From contig JAHZHA010000007.1 in NCBI GenBank assembly GCA_019420525.1, positions 1-51,344 on the forward strand: 51,344 nucleotides of DNA, written 5' to 3'. This document shows, one piece after another, positions 16,525 to 23,733 of this stretch. The notes under the pieces were generated by a model. That model was not told the origin of the DNA and made no database searches. It saw nothing but the letters and a program-made list of their open reading frames with translations. Source of the DNA: Bacillota bacterium. Lineage in GTDB: Bacteria; Bacillota; Clostridia; Peptostreptococcales; Anaerovoracaceae. The stretch's first letter is position 1; each line of letters starts with the position of its first letter. The position numbers and the translations under genes were made by a program.

Positions 16525-17541
16525 ATGCTGGAAAACTGGTTATATTTCTGCGGAATGCCGGCAGCGGCGGGCTTTCTGCTGGATCTGATATTGGGAGATC
16601 CCCGGCGGATCCCGCATCCGGTGATATTCATGGGAAGAATGATCTCTTTCTTTGAAAGACGCCTGCTGACCGGAAAAACGGAACAGACGGCGGCCCGTCA
16701 GTTTGCGTCGGGCTGCGTCGCCGCTGCTTCCGTGGCGGTCCTGTCCGCGGCCTTTCCTGCTGCCGTCGTATTTCTGGCCTGCTGCATCCATCCGTGGGCG
16801 GGCGTCGCTCTCTCCTGTCTGCTGTGCTGGCAGATGTACGCGGCAAAGGGTTTGAAGACGGAGAGCATGAAAGTGTACCGGGCCCTCAGGGAAGGCGATA
16901 CGGAAGGCGCGCGATATGCCGTTTCCATGATCGTGGGGAGAGATACCTCCGTGCTGGACGAGAAAGGCATCATCCGGGCGGCGGTAGAGACAGTAGCGGA
17001 AAACACGTCGGACGGCGTGCTGGCCCCGATGTTTTATATGGCCCTGGCGGGTCCCGTAGGAGGATACTTTTATAAATCGGTCAACACTATGGATTCCATG
17101 ACGGGTTACCGGAATGAACGATACGAATATTACGGAAAATGTGCCGCCAGGATGGATGATGTGCTGAATTTTCTGCCGGCGAGGATCTCCAGCCTGCTGA
17201 CTGTGGCAGCAGCGGCGCTTCTTCCGGCGGAGCGCGGTACGGGATTCCGCAGCAGCGGCAGAGGGGCTCTCCGTATTTTTCTGCGGGACAGAAAGAAACA
17301 CGCCAGTCCCAATTCGGCACAGACGGAATCGGCCTGCGCGGGAGCTCTGGGAATACGTCTGGCGGGACCTGCCGTATATTTCGGTATACTGCATGATAAA
17401 TCGTATATCGGCGATGGGCTGCGGGAGCCGGAGTATGAGGATATACGCAGAGCGAACAGGCTGATGTATGCGGCCTCTGCAGGAGGCGAAGCTCTTCTGG
17501 TGCTGACTGCCGCAGCGGCGTTTTTTTTATCCGGAATCTGA
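16525..17541 (+). CDS. cbiB: Adenosylcobinamide-phosphate synthase CbiB
   Basis: CbiB is a membrane enzyme that attaches aminopropanol phosphate to adenosylcobyric acid. The 338-residue sequence shows the family hallmarks: LDLILGDPRRIPHPVIFMGRMI at residues about 15-36, VGRDTSVLDEKGIIRAAVETVAENTSDGVLAPMFY around 138-172, SVNTMDSMTGYRNERYEYYG around 185-205 and the C-terminal SPNSAQTESACAGALGIRLAG. Hydrophobic helices separate these loops. It follows cobC in the same orientation and its substrate is made by CobD (17653) and CbiP (18849). A terminator follows. Confidence 0.96.
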   Translation: MLENWLYFCGMPAAAGFLLDLILGDPRRIPHPVIFMGRMISFFERRLLTGKTEQTAARQFASGCVAAASVAVLSAAFPAAVVFLACCIHPWAGVALSCLLCWQMYAAKGLKTESMKVYRALREGDTEGARYAVSMIVGRDTSVLDEKGIIRAAVETVAENTSDGVLAPMFYMALAGPVGGYFYKSVNTMDSMTGYRNERYEYYGKCAARMDDVLNFLPARISSLLTVAAAALLPAERGTGFRSSGRGALRIFLRDRKKHASPNSAQTESACAGALGIRLAGPAVYFGILHDKSYIGDGLREPEYEDIRRANRLMYAASAGGEALLVLTAAAAFFLSGI

Positions 17542-17546
17542 TCAGA

Positions 17547-17585
17547 GCGTCTGCGGAAAAATCCGTCCGCAGGCGCTTTTATTTT
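17547..17585 (+). terminator. Rho-independent terminator after cbiB
   Basis: GCGTCTGCGGA at 17547-17557 pairs with TCCGCAGGCGC at 17566-17576 (one wobble) and is followed by TTTTATTTT. It separates cobC-cbiB from cobD-cbiP, so the latter may have their own promoter or depend on read-through. Confidence 0.85.
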
Positions 17586-17652
17586 AACAGTTCTGCCGCC
17601 GGCTTAGGGGACAGGCTGCAAGATCGCACAGACACAGGAGGAAAAAGGTTTT

Positions 17653-18858
17653 ATGACAGAAAAGAATCGTCATGGAGGAGAATTGAGAGGAAGGGACATC
17701 TCATTTGATTTTTCGGTAAATGTAAATCCTCTGGGGATGCCGGAAGCGGCCAGGACAGCTCTTCTTTCGGACTGGAAGATATATGAGGAATATCCTGATG
17801 ACGGATATAAAGAGCTTCGGGAGGCTTTAGCGGCACGATTCGACGTGAAGAAGGCGCAGATCGTCTGCGGAAACGGAGCGTCAGATCTGATTTACCGCTT
17901 GTGTCTCTGCGGTGGATTCCGGAAGGTTCTGCTGCCGGTACCTTCTTTTACGGAATACCAGCGGGCACTGGAGATGGCAGGCTGTGAAATACGATATTTC
18001 TATACGGAGGAGCATTGCGGATTTGTACCGGATGAAAGGATTCTGGAGCCCATTACACCGGATTTGGATGCGCTTTTTCTCTGCAATCCGGGAAATCCTG
18101 CAGGGGGGCTGATAAGCGGAGAACTGATGAAAAAAATCTCGGAGCGCTGCAGGCAGGCGTCGGTGATGCTGATATCCGACGAGTGTTTTCTGGATTTCGT
18201 GCAGGGTGCGGAGAACGCTTCAGCTCTGGGCTGTCTGAGAGAAGAAGCGGAGAAAAATTCCGGGGAAGGCGGCGGAATCGCAGTGATACGCGCTTTTACG
18301 AAAATCTTCGCCATGGCGGGACTGAGGCTGGGATTTGCCGTATTCAGCAGCGAGGAAACGGCCCGAAAGGTGTACGGCTGGGGAGCTCCCTGGCAGGTTT
18401 CGGGACCGGCTCAGGCAGCGGCGCTGGCGATTCTGGGAGCAGGAGGAGGCTCTGACGGCATAAGCTGCGGGGACGGCAGCTGCGGGTATCCGGCGGAAAC
18501 AGAATGGGACTTCTATATCGAAAAAACAAAATCGTACATCGCCGATCAGCGATTTTTTATGGAGGGCGAACTGAAAAAACTGGGATTTTCAACGGTTCCA
18601 GGCTGCGCCAATTATATCCTTTTCCGGGGGCCGGAGGATCTGGGCGGAAGGCTGGCAAAGAGGGGATTTTCCATCCGGGATTGTTCAGATTACAGAGGGC
18701 TGAAAATAGACAGAGAAAATATGGAAAGGAGTGCGGCTGCGCAAAAGGGCGCAGGCGGAAAAACCGCCGGAGAGCGCTATTACCGGATTGCCGTCAAGAA
18801 GGAGCGGGAGAACAGGCTGCTGCTGCAGGAAATGGAGAGGTATGTGAAATGGCTGTAA
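17653..18858 (+). CDS. cobD: Threonine-phosphate decarboxylase (PLP-dependent), CobD type
   Basis: This class I/II aminotransferase-fold enzyme would decarboxylate L-threonine O-3-phosphate to the aminopropanol phosphate used by CbiB. Features seen in its 401 residues are HGGELRGRDISFDFSVNVNPLGMP at the N-terminus, CNGASDL-like GNGASDLIYRL near residue 77, the CNPGNPAGGL motif near 147 and the PLP-lysine motif AFTKIFAMAGLRLGF near 220. Two unusual low-complexity stretches occur: a Gly/Cys/Ser-rich one at about 258-280 and a Lys/Gly-rich one at about 355-375. Histidinol-phosphate aminotransferases share the fold, but the N-terminal motif and the cbiB/cbiP neighbours favour CobD. It ends 10 bp inside cbiP. 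Confidence 0.88.
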   Translation: MTEKNRHGGELRGRDISFDFSVNVNPLGMPEAARTALLSDWKIYEEYPDDGYKELREALAARFDVKKAQIVCGNGASDLIYRLCLCGGFRKVLLPVPSFTEYQRALEMAGCEIRYFYTEEHCGFVPDERILEPITPDLDALFLCNPGNPAGGLISGELMKKISERCRQASVMLISDECFLDFVQGAENASALGCLREEAEKNSGEGGGIAVIRAFTKIFAMAGLRLGFAVFSSEETARKVYGWGAPWQVSGPAQAAALAILGAGGGSDGISCGDGSCGYPAETEWDFYIEKTKSYIADQRFFMEGELKKLGFSTVPGCANYILFRGPEDLGGRLAKRGFSIRDCSDYRGLKIDRENMERSAAAQKGAGGKTAGERYYRIAVKKERENRLLLQEMERYVKWL

Positions 18859-20429
18859 ATATCATGATACAGGGAACGATGTCGAATGCCGGAAAGAGTT
18901 TGATCGCGGCAGGACTCTGCCGCATCTTTGCGCAGGATGGCTATCGGGTGGCGCCTTTCAAATCGCAGAATATGGCGCTGAATTCCTGCGTGACGGAGGA
19001 GGGACTGGAAATGGGAAGGGCCCAGGCGGTACAGGCGGAGGCCTGCGGTGTAAAGCCCTCTGTGCTGATGAATCCAGTTCTTCTTAAGCCTTCTACCGAT
19101 GTGGGTTCGCAGGTGATCGTGATGGGAAAGGTTCGGGCAAATATGAAAGCGGCCGATTATTTCAGGTACAAAAAGGAACTGATTCCGGAGATTCTGGAGG
19201 CCTACAGAAAGCTGGAGGAGGAGAATGATATTATCGTCATCGAGGGAGCCGGCAGTCCGGCGGAGATCAATCTCAAGCGGGATGATATCGTTAATATGGG
19301 ACTGGCGGAGCTGGTAGATGCACCGGTTCTGCTGGTGGGCGATATCGACCGGGGAGGCGTCTTCGCCCAGCTGGCGGGAACCGTGATGCTGCTGGAGGAA
19401 GAGGAGCGCCGGCGGATTCGGGGGATGATTATCAACAAGTTCCGGGGCGACGTGTCGCTGCTGGAGCCGGGTCTGCAGATGATAGAGGAGATCTGCGGAA
19501 AGCCGGTAGTCGGCGTAGTGCCGTATGCGCAGGTGGATATCGAGGATGAAGACAGTCTGTCGGAGCGCCTGGGAAAGAAGGCTTATCCGGGACGCGGCGC
19601 GGCAGCCGGCAGCCGGCGGGATTTCGTGGATATCGCTGTGGTCCGGCTGCCGCGGATTTCAAATTTTACGGATTTTGATGCGCTGGAAAGTGTGCCGGGC
19701 GCCCGCGTCCGCTACGCGGACGCGCCGGCGGAGCTGACGGACGCCGATATCATCGTGCTGCCGGGCACCAAGAGCACGATCAGGGATCTGGAATGGCTCC
19801 GCCGGACCGGGAACGCAGGGGCGATCCTGGAGCGTTCCCGGGCGGGCGCCCTGATCATCGGCATCTGCGGCGGTTACCAGATGCTGGGCAATTCCGTCAC
19901 CGACAGCACGGGAGCCGAAGCACAGCCTGGAGAACGCATCGCCGGTCTCGGCCTTCTTCCCGTAGACACCGTATTTGCAGAGGAGAAAACCCTGGGCCTG
20001 ACCCGGGGCTGCCTTATGGTTTCAGAGGATTTTTACGGCAGTCTGTCGGAGTCCGGGATCCCTGTCACCGGTTATGAGATACACATGGGAGAAAGTGAAA
20101 TGGACACATCCTATTCAGATAAGTGCAGACCATTGCTGCGCCTGGATGATGGCCGGACGGAGGGGTGTGTACTGGACGGCATTATGGGAACTTACCTTCA
20201 CGGAATTTTTGACAGCAGAGAATTTACGGAAGCCCTGCTTCAGAAAACGGCTGAGCGCAGAGGTATATGCTGCGGAAACTTTTCTATGACGGACCGGCGG
20301 GAGTATAAAGAGATGCAGTACGACCGTCTGGCGGATATCCTGAGGGAGAGCCTCGACATCGGGAAAATTTACGGGATCATGGGGCTTGCGCCGGACGGCG
20401 CCGTTGACGGGAGAAATTTAAGAAAATAG
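18849..20429 (+). CDS. cbiP: Cobyric acid synthase (glutamine-hydrolysing)
   Basis: CbiP amidates four side chains of adenosylcobyrinate diamide using glutamine and ATP. The frame is open from 18504, but family sequence begins at MAVNIMIQGTMSNAGKSLI, so I place the start at the ATG at 18849, overlapping cobD by 10 bp; this gives 526 residues, normal for the family. The N-terminal ATPase domain has the TMSNAGKS P-loop, PFKSQNMALNS and VIEGAGSPAEINL. The C-terminal glutaminase has VLPGTKSTIRDL, the nucleophile motif IIGICGGYQMLG (near residue 338) and LHGIFDSREF. The middle segment 237-257 is Gly/Ala/Arg-rich. Confidence 0.95.
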   Translation: MAVNIMIQGTMSNAGKSLIAAGLCRIFAQDGYRVAPFKSQNMALNSCVTEEGLEMGRAQAVQAEACGVKPSVLMNPVLLKPSTDVGSQVIVMGKVRANMKAADYFRYKKELIPEILEAYRKLEEENDIIVIEGAGSPAEINLKRDDIVNMGLAELVDAPVLLVGDIDRGGVFAQLAGTVMLLEEEERRRIRGMIINKFRGDVSLLEPGLQMIEEICGKPVVGVVPYAQVDIEDEDSLSERLGKKAYPGRGAAAGSRRDFVDIAVVRLPRISNFTDFDALESVPGARVRYADAPAELTDADIIVLPGTKSTIRDLEWLRRTGNAGAILERSRAGALIIGICGGYQMLGNSVTDSTGAEAQPGERIAGLGLLPVDTVFAEEKTLGLTRGCLMVSEDFYGSLSESGIPVTGYEIHMGESEMDTSYSDKCRPLLRLDDGRTEGCVLDGIMGTYLHGIFDSREFTEALLQKTAERRGICCGNFSMTDRREYKEMQYDRLADILRESLDIGKIYGIMGLAPDGAVDGRNLRK

Positions 20430-20453
20430 TAAGAAGTGTGCCGAGCCATCTTT

Positions 20454-20462
20454 TGCTATAAT
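20454..20462 (+). promoter_or_regulatory. Extended -10 promoter before the VanZ-like gene
   Basis: TGCTATAAT carries the TGn extension and a perfect TATAAT (20457-20462). No convincing -35 hexamer lies 16-18 bp upstream. It would give a leader of about 180 nt containing the hairpins at 20481-20550. Confidence 0.4.
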
Positions 20463-20480
20463 ATCGGTATACATTATTAT

Positions 20481-20550
20481 GAAAATCTTTCATAAGGGGA
20501 AAAGGGATTTTCATCGGCTCCGGCTGTCTGCTGGGGGGACTCCGGAGCCG
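20481..20550 (+). promoter_or_regulatory. Structured leader upstream of the VanZ-like gene
   Basis: Two consecutive perfect inverted repeats are present: GAAAATC (20481-20487) with GATTTTC (20506-20512), and the 9-bp CGGCTCCGG (20515-20523) with CCGGAGCCG (20542-20550). No T-tract follows either, so this is not a simple terminator. I do not recognise a cobalamin-riboswitch B12 box here. Confidence 0.45.
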
Positions 20551-20648
20551 GTCATGTGATACGGGAAACACCGGAGAAAGCGGGAGTCTCGCGAAAAAGA
20601 CAGACTGCGGCGGGTGAACCGTAAAAACAGAAAAAGGGGGGGCTGACC

Positions 20649-21194
20649 ATGAAAAAATACCAGGATACGTTATTTTCCGATACCGGCCGCCAGCCGCGGC
20701 GCGGTCTTCTGTGGCTTTTATTTCTCATCTATCTCGCAGCGATGACGTGGATCATTCTGTTTAAGTTTTCCATTTCGCTGGACGGGCTTCCGGATATACG
20801 CAAAATCAATTTCGTTCCCTTCGGGGAAATGGTTATCATAAACGGAAAACCCGATTTTTCGGAAGTCATCATGAACGCTGTGATCTTCCTGCCTTTCGGG
20901 ATCTATCTGTCCGCTCTCTTTCCGGACATGCGGTTCCGGAAAAAGTTTCTGATCTTTGCAGGAGTCAGTCTGGCATACGAGGTCTGCCAGTACATTTTTT
21001 CCATCGGGACTTCGGATATCACAGACCTGATGCTCAACTGTCTCGGCGGATGCGCGGGAGTTCTGGTCTTCCGCATTCTGTGCTTCATCGCCGACAGCCG
21101 GAGGAAAGCGACGGTGTTCGTCACGGCTGCTGCAGCGGTTTGTACCGTAATCATGGCGGCTCTCCTGGCTGTTCTCGTCGTCTTCAATCTGTAG
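20649..21194 (+). CDS. VanZ-like family membrane protein
   Basis: A 181-residue membrane protein with about five hydrophobic segments. The pattern KINFVPFGEMV near residue 55, NAVIFLPFGIYLSALFP near 78-94, the YEVCQYIFSIGTSDITDLMLNCLGG stretch near 111-135 (the conserved E..Q......R..D..D...N..G region of the family) and the C-terminal helix place it in the VanZ/teicoplanin-resistance-associated family. The function of most members is unknown; the family is associated with lipoglycopeptide tolerance and cell-surface changes. It sits alone between cbiP and cbiC with its own RBS (AAAAAGGGGGGG) and is probably not part of cobalamin synthesis. Confidence 0.85.
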   Translation: MKKYQDTLFSDTGRQPRRGLLWLLFLIYLAAMTWIILFKFSISLDGLPDIRKINFVPFGEMVIINGKPDFSEVIMNAVIFLPFGIYLSALFPDMRFRKKFLIFAGVSLAYEVCQYIFSIGTSDITDLMLNCLGGCAGVLVFRILCFIADSRRKATVFVTAAAAVCTVIMAALLAVLVVFNL

Positions 21195-21217
21195 ATCTCC
21201 GCTCTGCGGACGACTTT

Positions 21218-21251
21218 ACGCCCCTTTCCCGCTGCGGACAGGGGCGTTCTT
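21218..21251 (+). terminator. Weak hairpin terminator after the VanZ-like gene
   Basis: ACGCCCCT at 21218-21225 pairs with AGGGGCGT at 21240-21247 and is followed by TTCTT. The T-run is short. Its 3' edge touches the -35 of the cbiC promoter. Confidence 0.5.
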
Positions 21252-21278
21252 GATAGAAGGAAAAAACGGCGGTATAAT
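21250..21278 (+). promoter_or_regulatory. Promoter of cbiC
   Basis: TTGATA at 21250-21255 and TATAAT at 21273-21278 are separated by exactly 17 bp. Initiation near 21285 would give a leader of about 53 nt ending in AAAAAGGAG before the ATG at 21338. Confidence 0.7.
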
Positions 21279-21337
21279 ACAGGCGCAGAAGGAATATAGG
21301 GAAAGCATCATCAGATATCGGAAAAAGGAGTTCGGAA

Positions 21338-22090
21338 ATGGACATCGAATATATAAAACCGGCGGAGATCGAAAAGCGAAGCATGGAACTCATCGCCCGG
21401 GAGATGACGACGGAGCCGCCGCGGAATCACGCTCCCGTCATCCGCCGCGTGATTCACACCACCGCTGATTTTGAGTACGAGCATACGCTGACCTTCTCGG
21501 AGACAGCGGTGGCGTCAGCCCTTTCGGCGCTGCGCGGCGGCTCCGGAAAAAAATGCAGAGCGCAGGGCGCCGGAACTGCCGGAAATGAGGATACGGACGA
21601 CAGGAAAGTCGTTGACGGAGAAGATTTCCGCGGAGTGACTATCGTCACCGACACGAATATGGCACTGGCCGGCATCAACAGGGGGGCGCTGAGTCGTCTG
21701 GGATGCCGGACTGTCTGCTATATGGCCGATCCGGGCGTGGCGGAGGAAGCTCTCCGGCGTGGCGTCACGAGAGCCGTCGTCTCCATGGAGCGTGCGGCGG
21801 AGCTGAAAGGGCCTCTGATCTTCGCCATAGGCAACGCTCCCACCGCTCTGCTCCGTCTGAAGGAGCTCATCGATGAGGGACGCGTGCGGCCGGAGCTGGT
21901 CATCGCGGTACCCGTGGGATTCGTCAATGTGATGGAATCAAAAGAACTGATCATGACGGCCGGCGTACCGTATATCGCCGCCAGAGGAAGAAAAGGCGGA
22001 AGTACCGTGGCGGCGGCTGTCTGCAATGCGCTGCTGTACATGGCGGAAGACGGAAATTATCCTCTTCCTGAGGGAGAAGAAACTCTCTGA
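21338..22090 (+). CDS. cbiC: Cobalt-precorrin-8 methylmutase
   Basis: CbiC moves a methyl group from C11 to C12, producing cobyrinate. The 250-residue protein begins with the typical IEYIKPAEIEKRSMELI, followed by VIRRVIHTTADFEYEHTLTFS, which includes the catalytic-His region (near residue 43), then VTDTNMALAGINRGAL, FAIGNAPTALLRL and AVPVGFVNVMESKE and GRKGGSTVAAAVCNALLYM. An additional Gly/Lys/Asp-rich segment of about 30 residues (67-98) is inserted between the second and third motifs, making it longer than the roughly 210 residues usual. It has its own promoter and is the last cobalamin gene in the window, detached from the main operon. Confidence 0.96.
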   Translation: MDIEYIKPAEIEKRSMELIAREMTTEPPRNHAPVIRRVIHTTADFEYEHTLTFSETAVASALSALRGGSGKKCRAQGAGTAGNEDTDDRKVVDGEDFRGVTIVTDTNMALAGINRGALSRLGCRTVCYMADPGVAEEALRRGVTRAVVSMERAAELKGPLIFAIGNAPTALLRLKELIDEGRVRPELVIAVPVGFVNVMESKELIMTAGVPYIAARGRKGGSTVAAAVCNALLYMAEDGNYPLPEGEETL

Positions 22091-22113
22091 CAAAATCAGA
22101 TCAAAAAGCGGAC

Positions 22114-22163
22114 AAAAAAGGTATCTCTCTGCATCACCGGGCGATGCAGGGGGATACCTTTAT
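22114..22163. terminator. Bidirectional terminator between cbiC and the GNAT gene
   Basis: AAAGGTATCTCTCTGCATC pairs with GATGCAGGGGGATACCTTT around the loop at 22136-22142, with A-rich sequence on the left and T-rich on the right, so it can serve both convergent genes. Confidence 0.8.
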
Positions 22164-22239
22164 CTGTAAGATCTTCAATTTTCTTCCGGACACCGTTTTG
22201 TCTTTCCGTCCGGCTTTTTCCATCGGGTGCGCGCCGGGA

Positions 22240-22821
22240 TCAGAGTCCGAATCGGTCTCTCACTTCGTCGAAAGAACGGACCGGAGGCATCGGGGTCAGA
22301 TGCTGCCCGATGATCTTTTCCATCCAGACCATGTCGTACCATCGCTGAAACTTGTAGCCGCACCGGAAAAAACGTCCCGTCTGGCGATAACCCAGCGCTT
22401 CGTGGAAATGCATGCTGTCGTTTGTCAGCGTTTCGTCCTCGTCTTCGGTGCAGGCGATGCAGGCTTCGAGGCTGACGATATTCATAGCCTTCAGGATTTC
22501 CTCAAGTCTGGCGTAGAGGGCGCTGCCGGCTCCTTTTCCGCGGAAGTCCCGGGCTACATAGACGGAAGTTTCCACGAGCCAGTCGTAGGCTTTCCTCTCG
22601 TGAAACCGGCTGACATAAGCGTATCCGGTGATTTTTCCCTCTGCCTCGGCGATGATGTAGGGATATTGGCGGAGAACGGTACGGATGCGGCGGGCGAATT
22701 CCTCTTCGGATGGAACGTCGTATTCAAATGTGATGGCCGTCTCTTCCACATAGGGGCGGTAGATTTCCAGCAGAGCGGCGGCGTCCTCAGGGGTGGCCGT
22801 GCGGAATGTGTATTCAGTCAT
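22240..22821 (-). CDS. GNAT-family N-acetyltransferase (phosphinothricin-acetyltransferase-like)
   Basis: A 193-residue acetyl-CoA-dependent transferase. It has the family core: RTATPEDAAALLEIYRPYVEETAITFEYDVPSEEEFARRI at the N-terminus, which is characteristic of the Pat/Bar/YncA subgroup, then AYVSRFHERKAYDW, the acetyl-CoA loop VYVARDFRGKGAGSALYARLEE (R..G.G motif near residue 97) and FHEALGYRQTGRF near the end. Members acetylate L-amino-acid analogues such as phosphinothricin or methionine sulfoximine, but the natural substrate here is unknown. It is the last gene of a minus-strand operon, 15 bp after the hydrate dehydratase. Confidence 0.87.
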   Translation of the reverse strand: MTEYTFRTATPEDAAALLEIYRPYVEETAITFEYDVPSEEEFARRIRTVLRQYPYIIAEAEGKITGYAYVSRFHERKAYDWLVETSVYVARDFRGKGAGSALYARLEEILKAMNIVSLEACIACTEDEDETLTNDSMHFHEALGYRQTGRFFRCGYKFQRWYDMVWMEKIIGQHLTPMPPVRSFDEVRDRFGL

Positions 22822-22836
22822 GCGCTTTTCTCCGTC

Positions 22837-23733
22837 CTATCTTCCGTTCTTTCTCAGAATAACTCCGAGATCCCTGAAAATGTCGTGAGGCAGCATGGCC
22901 GTTTCGCTCTTTTCTTTCGCACAGCGGTCGGCTGCGGCTCCGTGGAGGTAGACGGCGCAGATGGCCGCGTCCAGCGGATTCATGCCCTGAGCGGCGAAAG
23001 ATCCCATGAGTCCTGCGAGAATATCGCCGCTGCCTCCTTTTGCCAGCCCGGAATTTCCCGAAGTATTGCGCCAGAGTTCGCCTTTCGGAGAGGCGATGAG
23101 AGTGCGGTGCTCTTTCAGCACGACGATGCAGTCGTTTTCCTCGGCATAGTCCAGAGCGATGCGTTCCCGGTCCGTCTTCACCTGAGAGATGGTGCAGCCG
23201 CACAGCCGCGCCATTTCTCCGGGATGCGGCGTGATGACCGTCTGATGTCCCGGAGCGGGAGACGGAAGCTTTTCCCGGGAGGAGACCGCATTGAGAGCGT
23301 CTGCGTCCAGGATCACCGTGCAGTCAGCTCCCGTGACGAGCGCCTCTACCAGTGCGGCGGTGTCCTCCGTGTTTCCCATGCCCGGACCCATCAGGAGGCC
23401 GGCGTATCCGCTGTCCAGTTCCTCCCGCAGGAGGCCGGCGTTTTTTGCGGAAATGCCGCCGTCGGAATCAGGCTGGCAGGAGAGAAGGATGCATTCTGGC
23501 AGACGCGGCTGCACGGAGAAGAAGACGGGTTCCACACTGGCCAGGGTGACGATTCCGCAGCCTCCCCGCAGTGCTCCTTCCGCCGTCAGCGCCGCCGCGC
23601 CCCGGTACCGGGAACTTCCGGCCACACACAGCAGCTTGCCGTATGTTCCCTTGTGGCTGTCCTGCATCCGCACGGGCATGCGCTGCCACACGTCTTTTTC
23701 TGTAATATCTCTGATTTCAAAATGTCCCGTCAT
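22837..23733 (-). CDS. nnrD: ADP-dependent NAD(P)H-hydrate dehydratase
   Basis: This enzyme repairs hydrated NAD(P)H by dehydrating the S-hydrate form. The 298-residue sequence has the ribokinase-like fold signatures: KGTYGKLLCVAGSSRYRGAAALTAEGALRGGCGIVTLAS near residues 28-66, LLMGPGMGNTEDT, VILDADALNAVS, VITPHPGEMARL and the catalytic NSGLAKGGSGDILAGLMGSF around residue 230. The N-terminal epimerase (NnrE) domain that is fused to it in many bacteria is absent, so this is the stand-alone form; no nnrE is visible nearby. Its ATG overlaps the stop of the upstream ABC-F gene by ATGA. Confidence 0.93.
   Translation of the reverse strand: MTGHFEIRDITEKDVWQRMPVRMQDSHKGTYGKLLCVAGSSRYRGAAALTAEGALRGGCGIVTLASVEPVFFSVQPRLPECILLSCQPDSDGGISAKNAGLLREELDSGYAGLLMGPGMGNTEDTAALVEALVTGADCTVILDADALNAVSSREKLPSPAPGHQTVITPHPGEMARLCGCTISQVKTDRERIALDYAEENDCIVVLKEHRTLIASPKGELWRNTSGNSGLAKGGSGDILAGLMGSFAAQGMNPLDAAICAVYLHGAAADRCAKEKSETAMLPHDIFRDLGVILRKNGR

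Noticed and set aside
18504..18848. 115-residue N-terminal extension of the cbiP frame
   Set aside because: It lies in an alternative frame inside cobD, has no RBS at 18504, and the family sequence starts exactly at the ATG at 18849.
20430..20648. Possible cobalamin riboswitch between cbiP and the VanZ-like gene
   Set aside because: No B12-box-like conserved core was found by eye, and the downstream gene is not a cobalamin gene.
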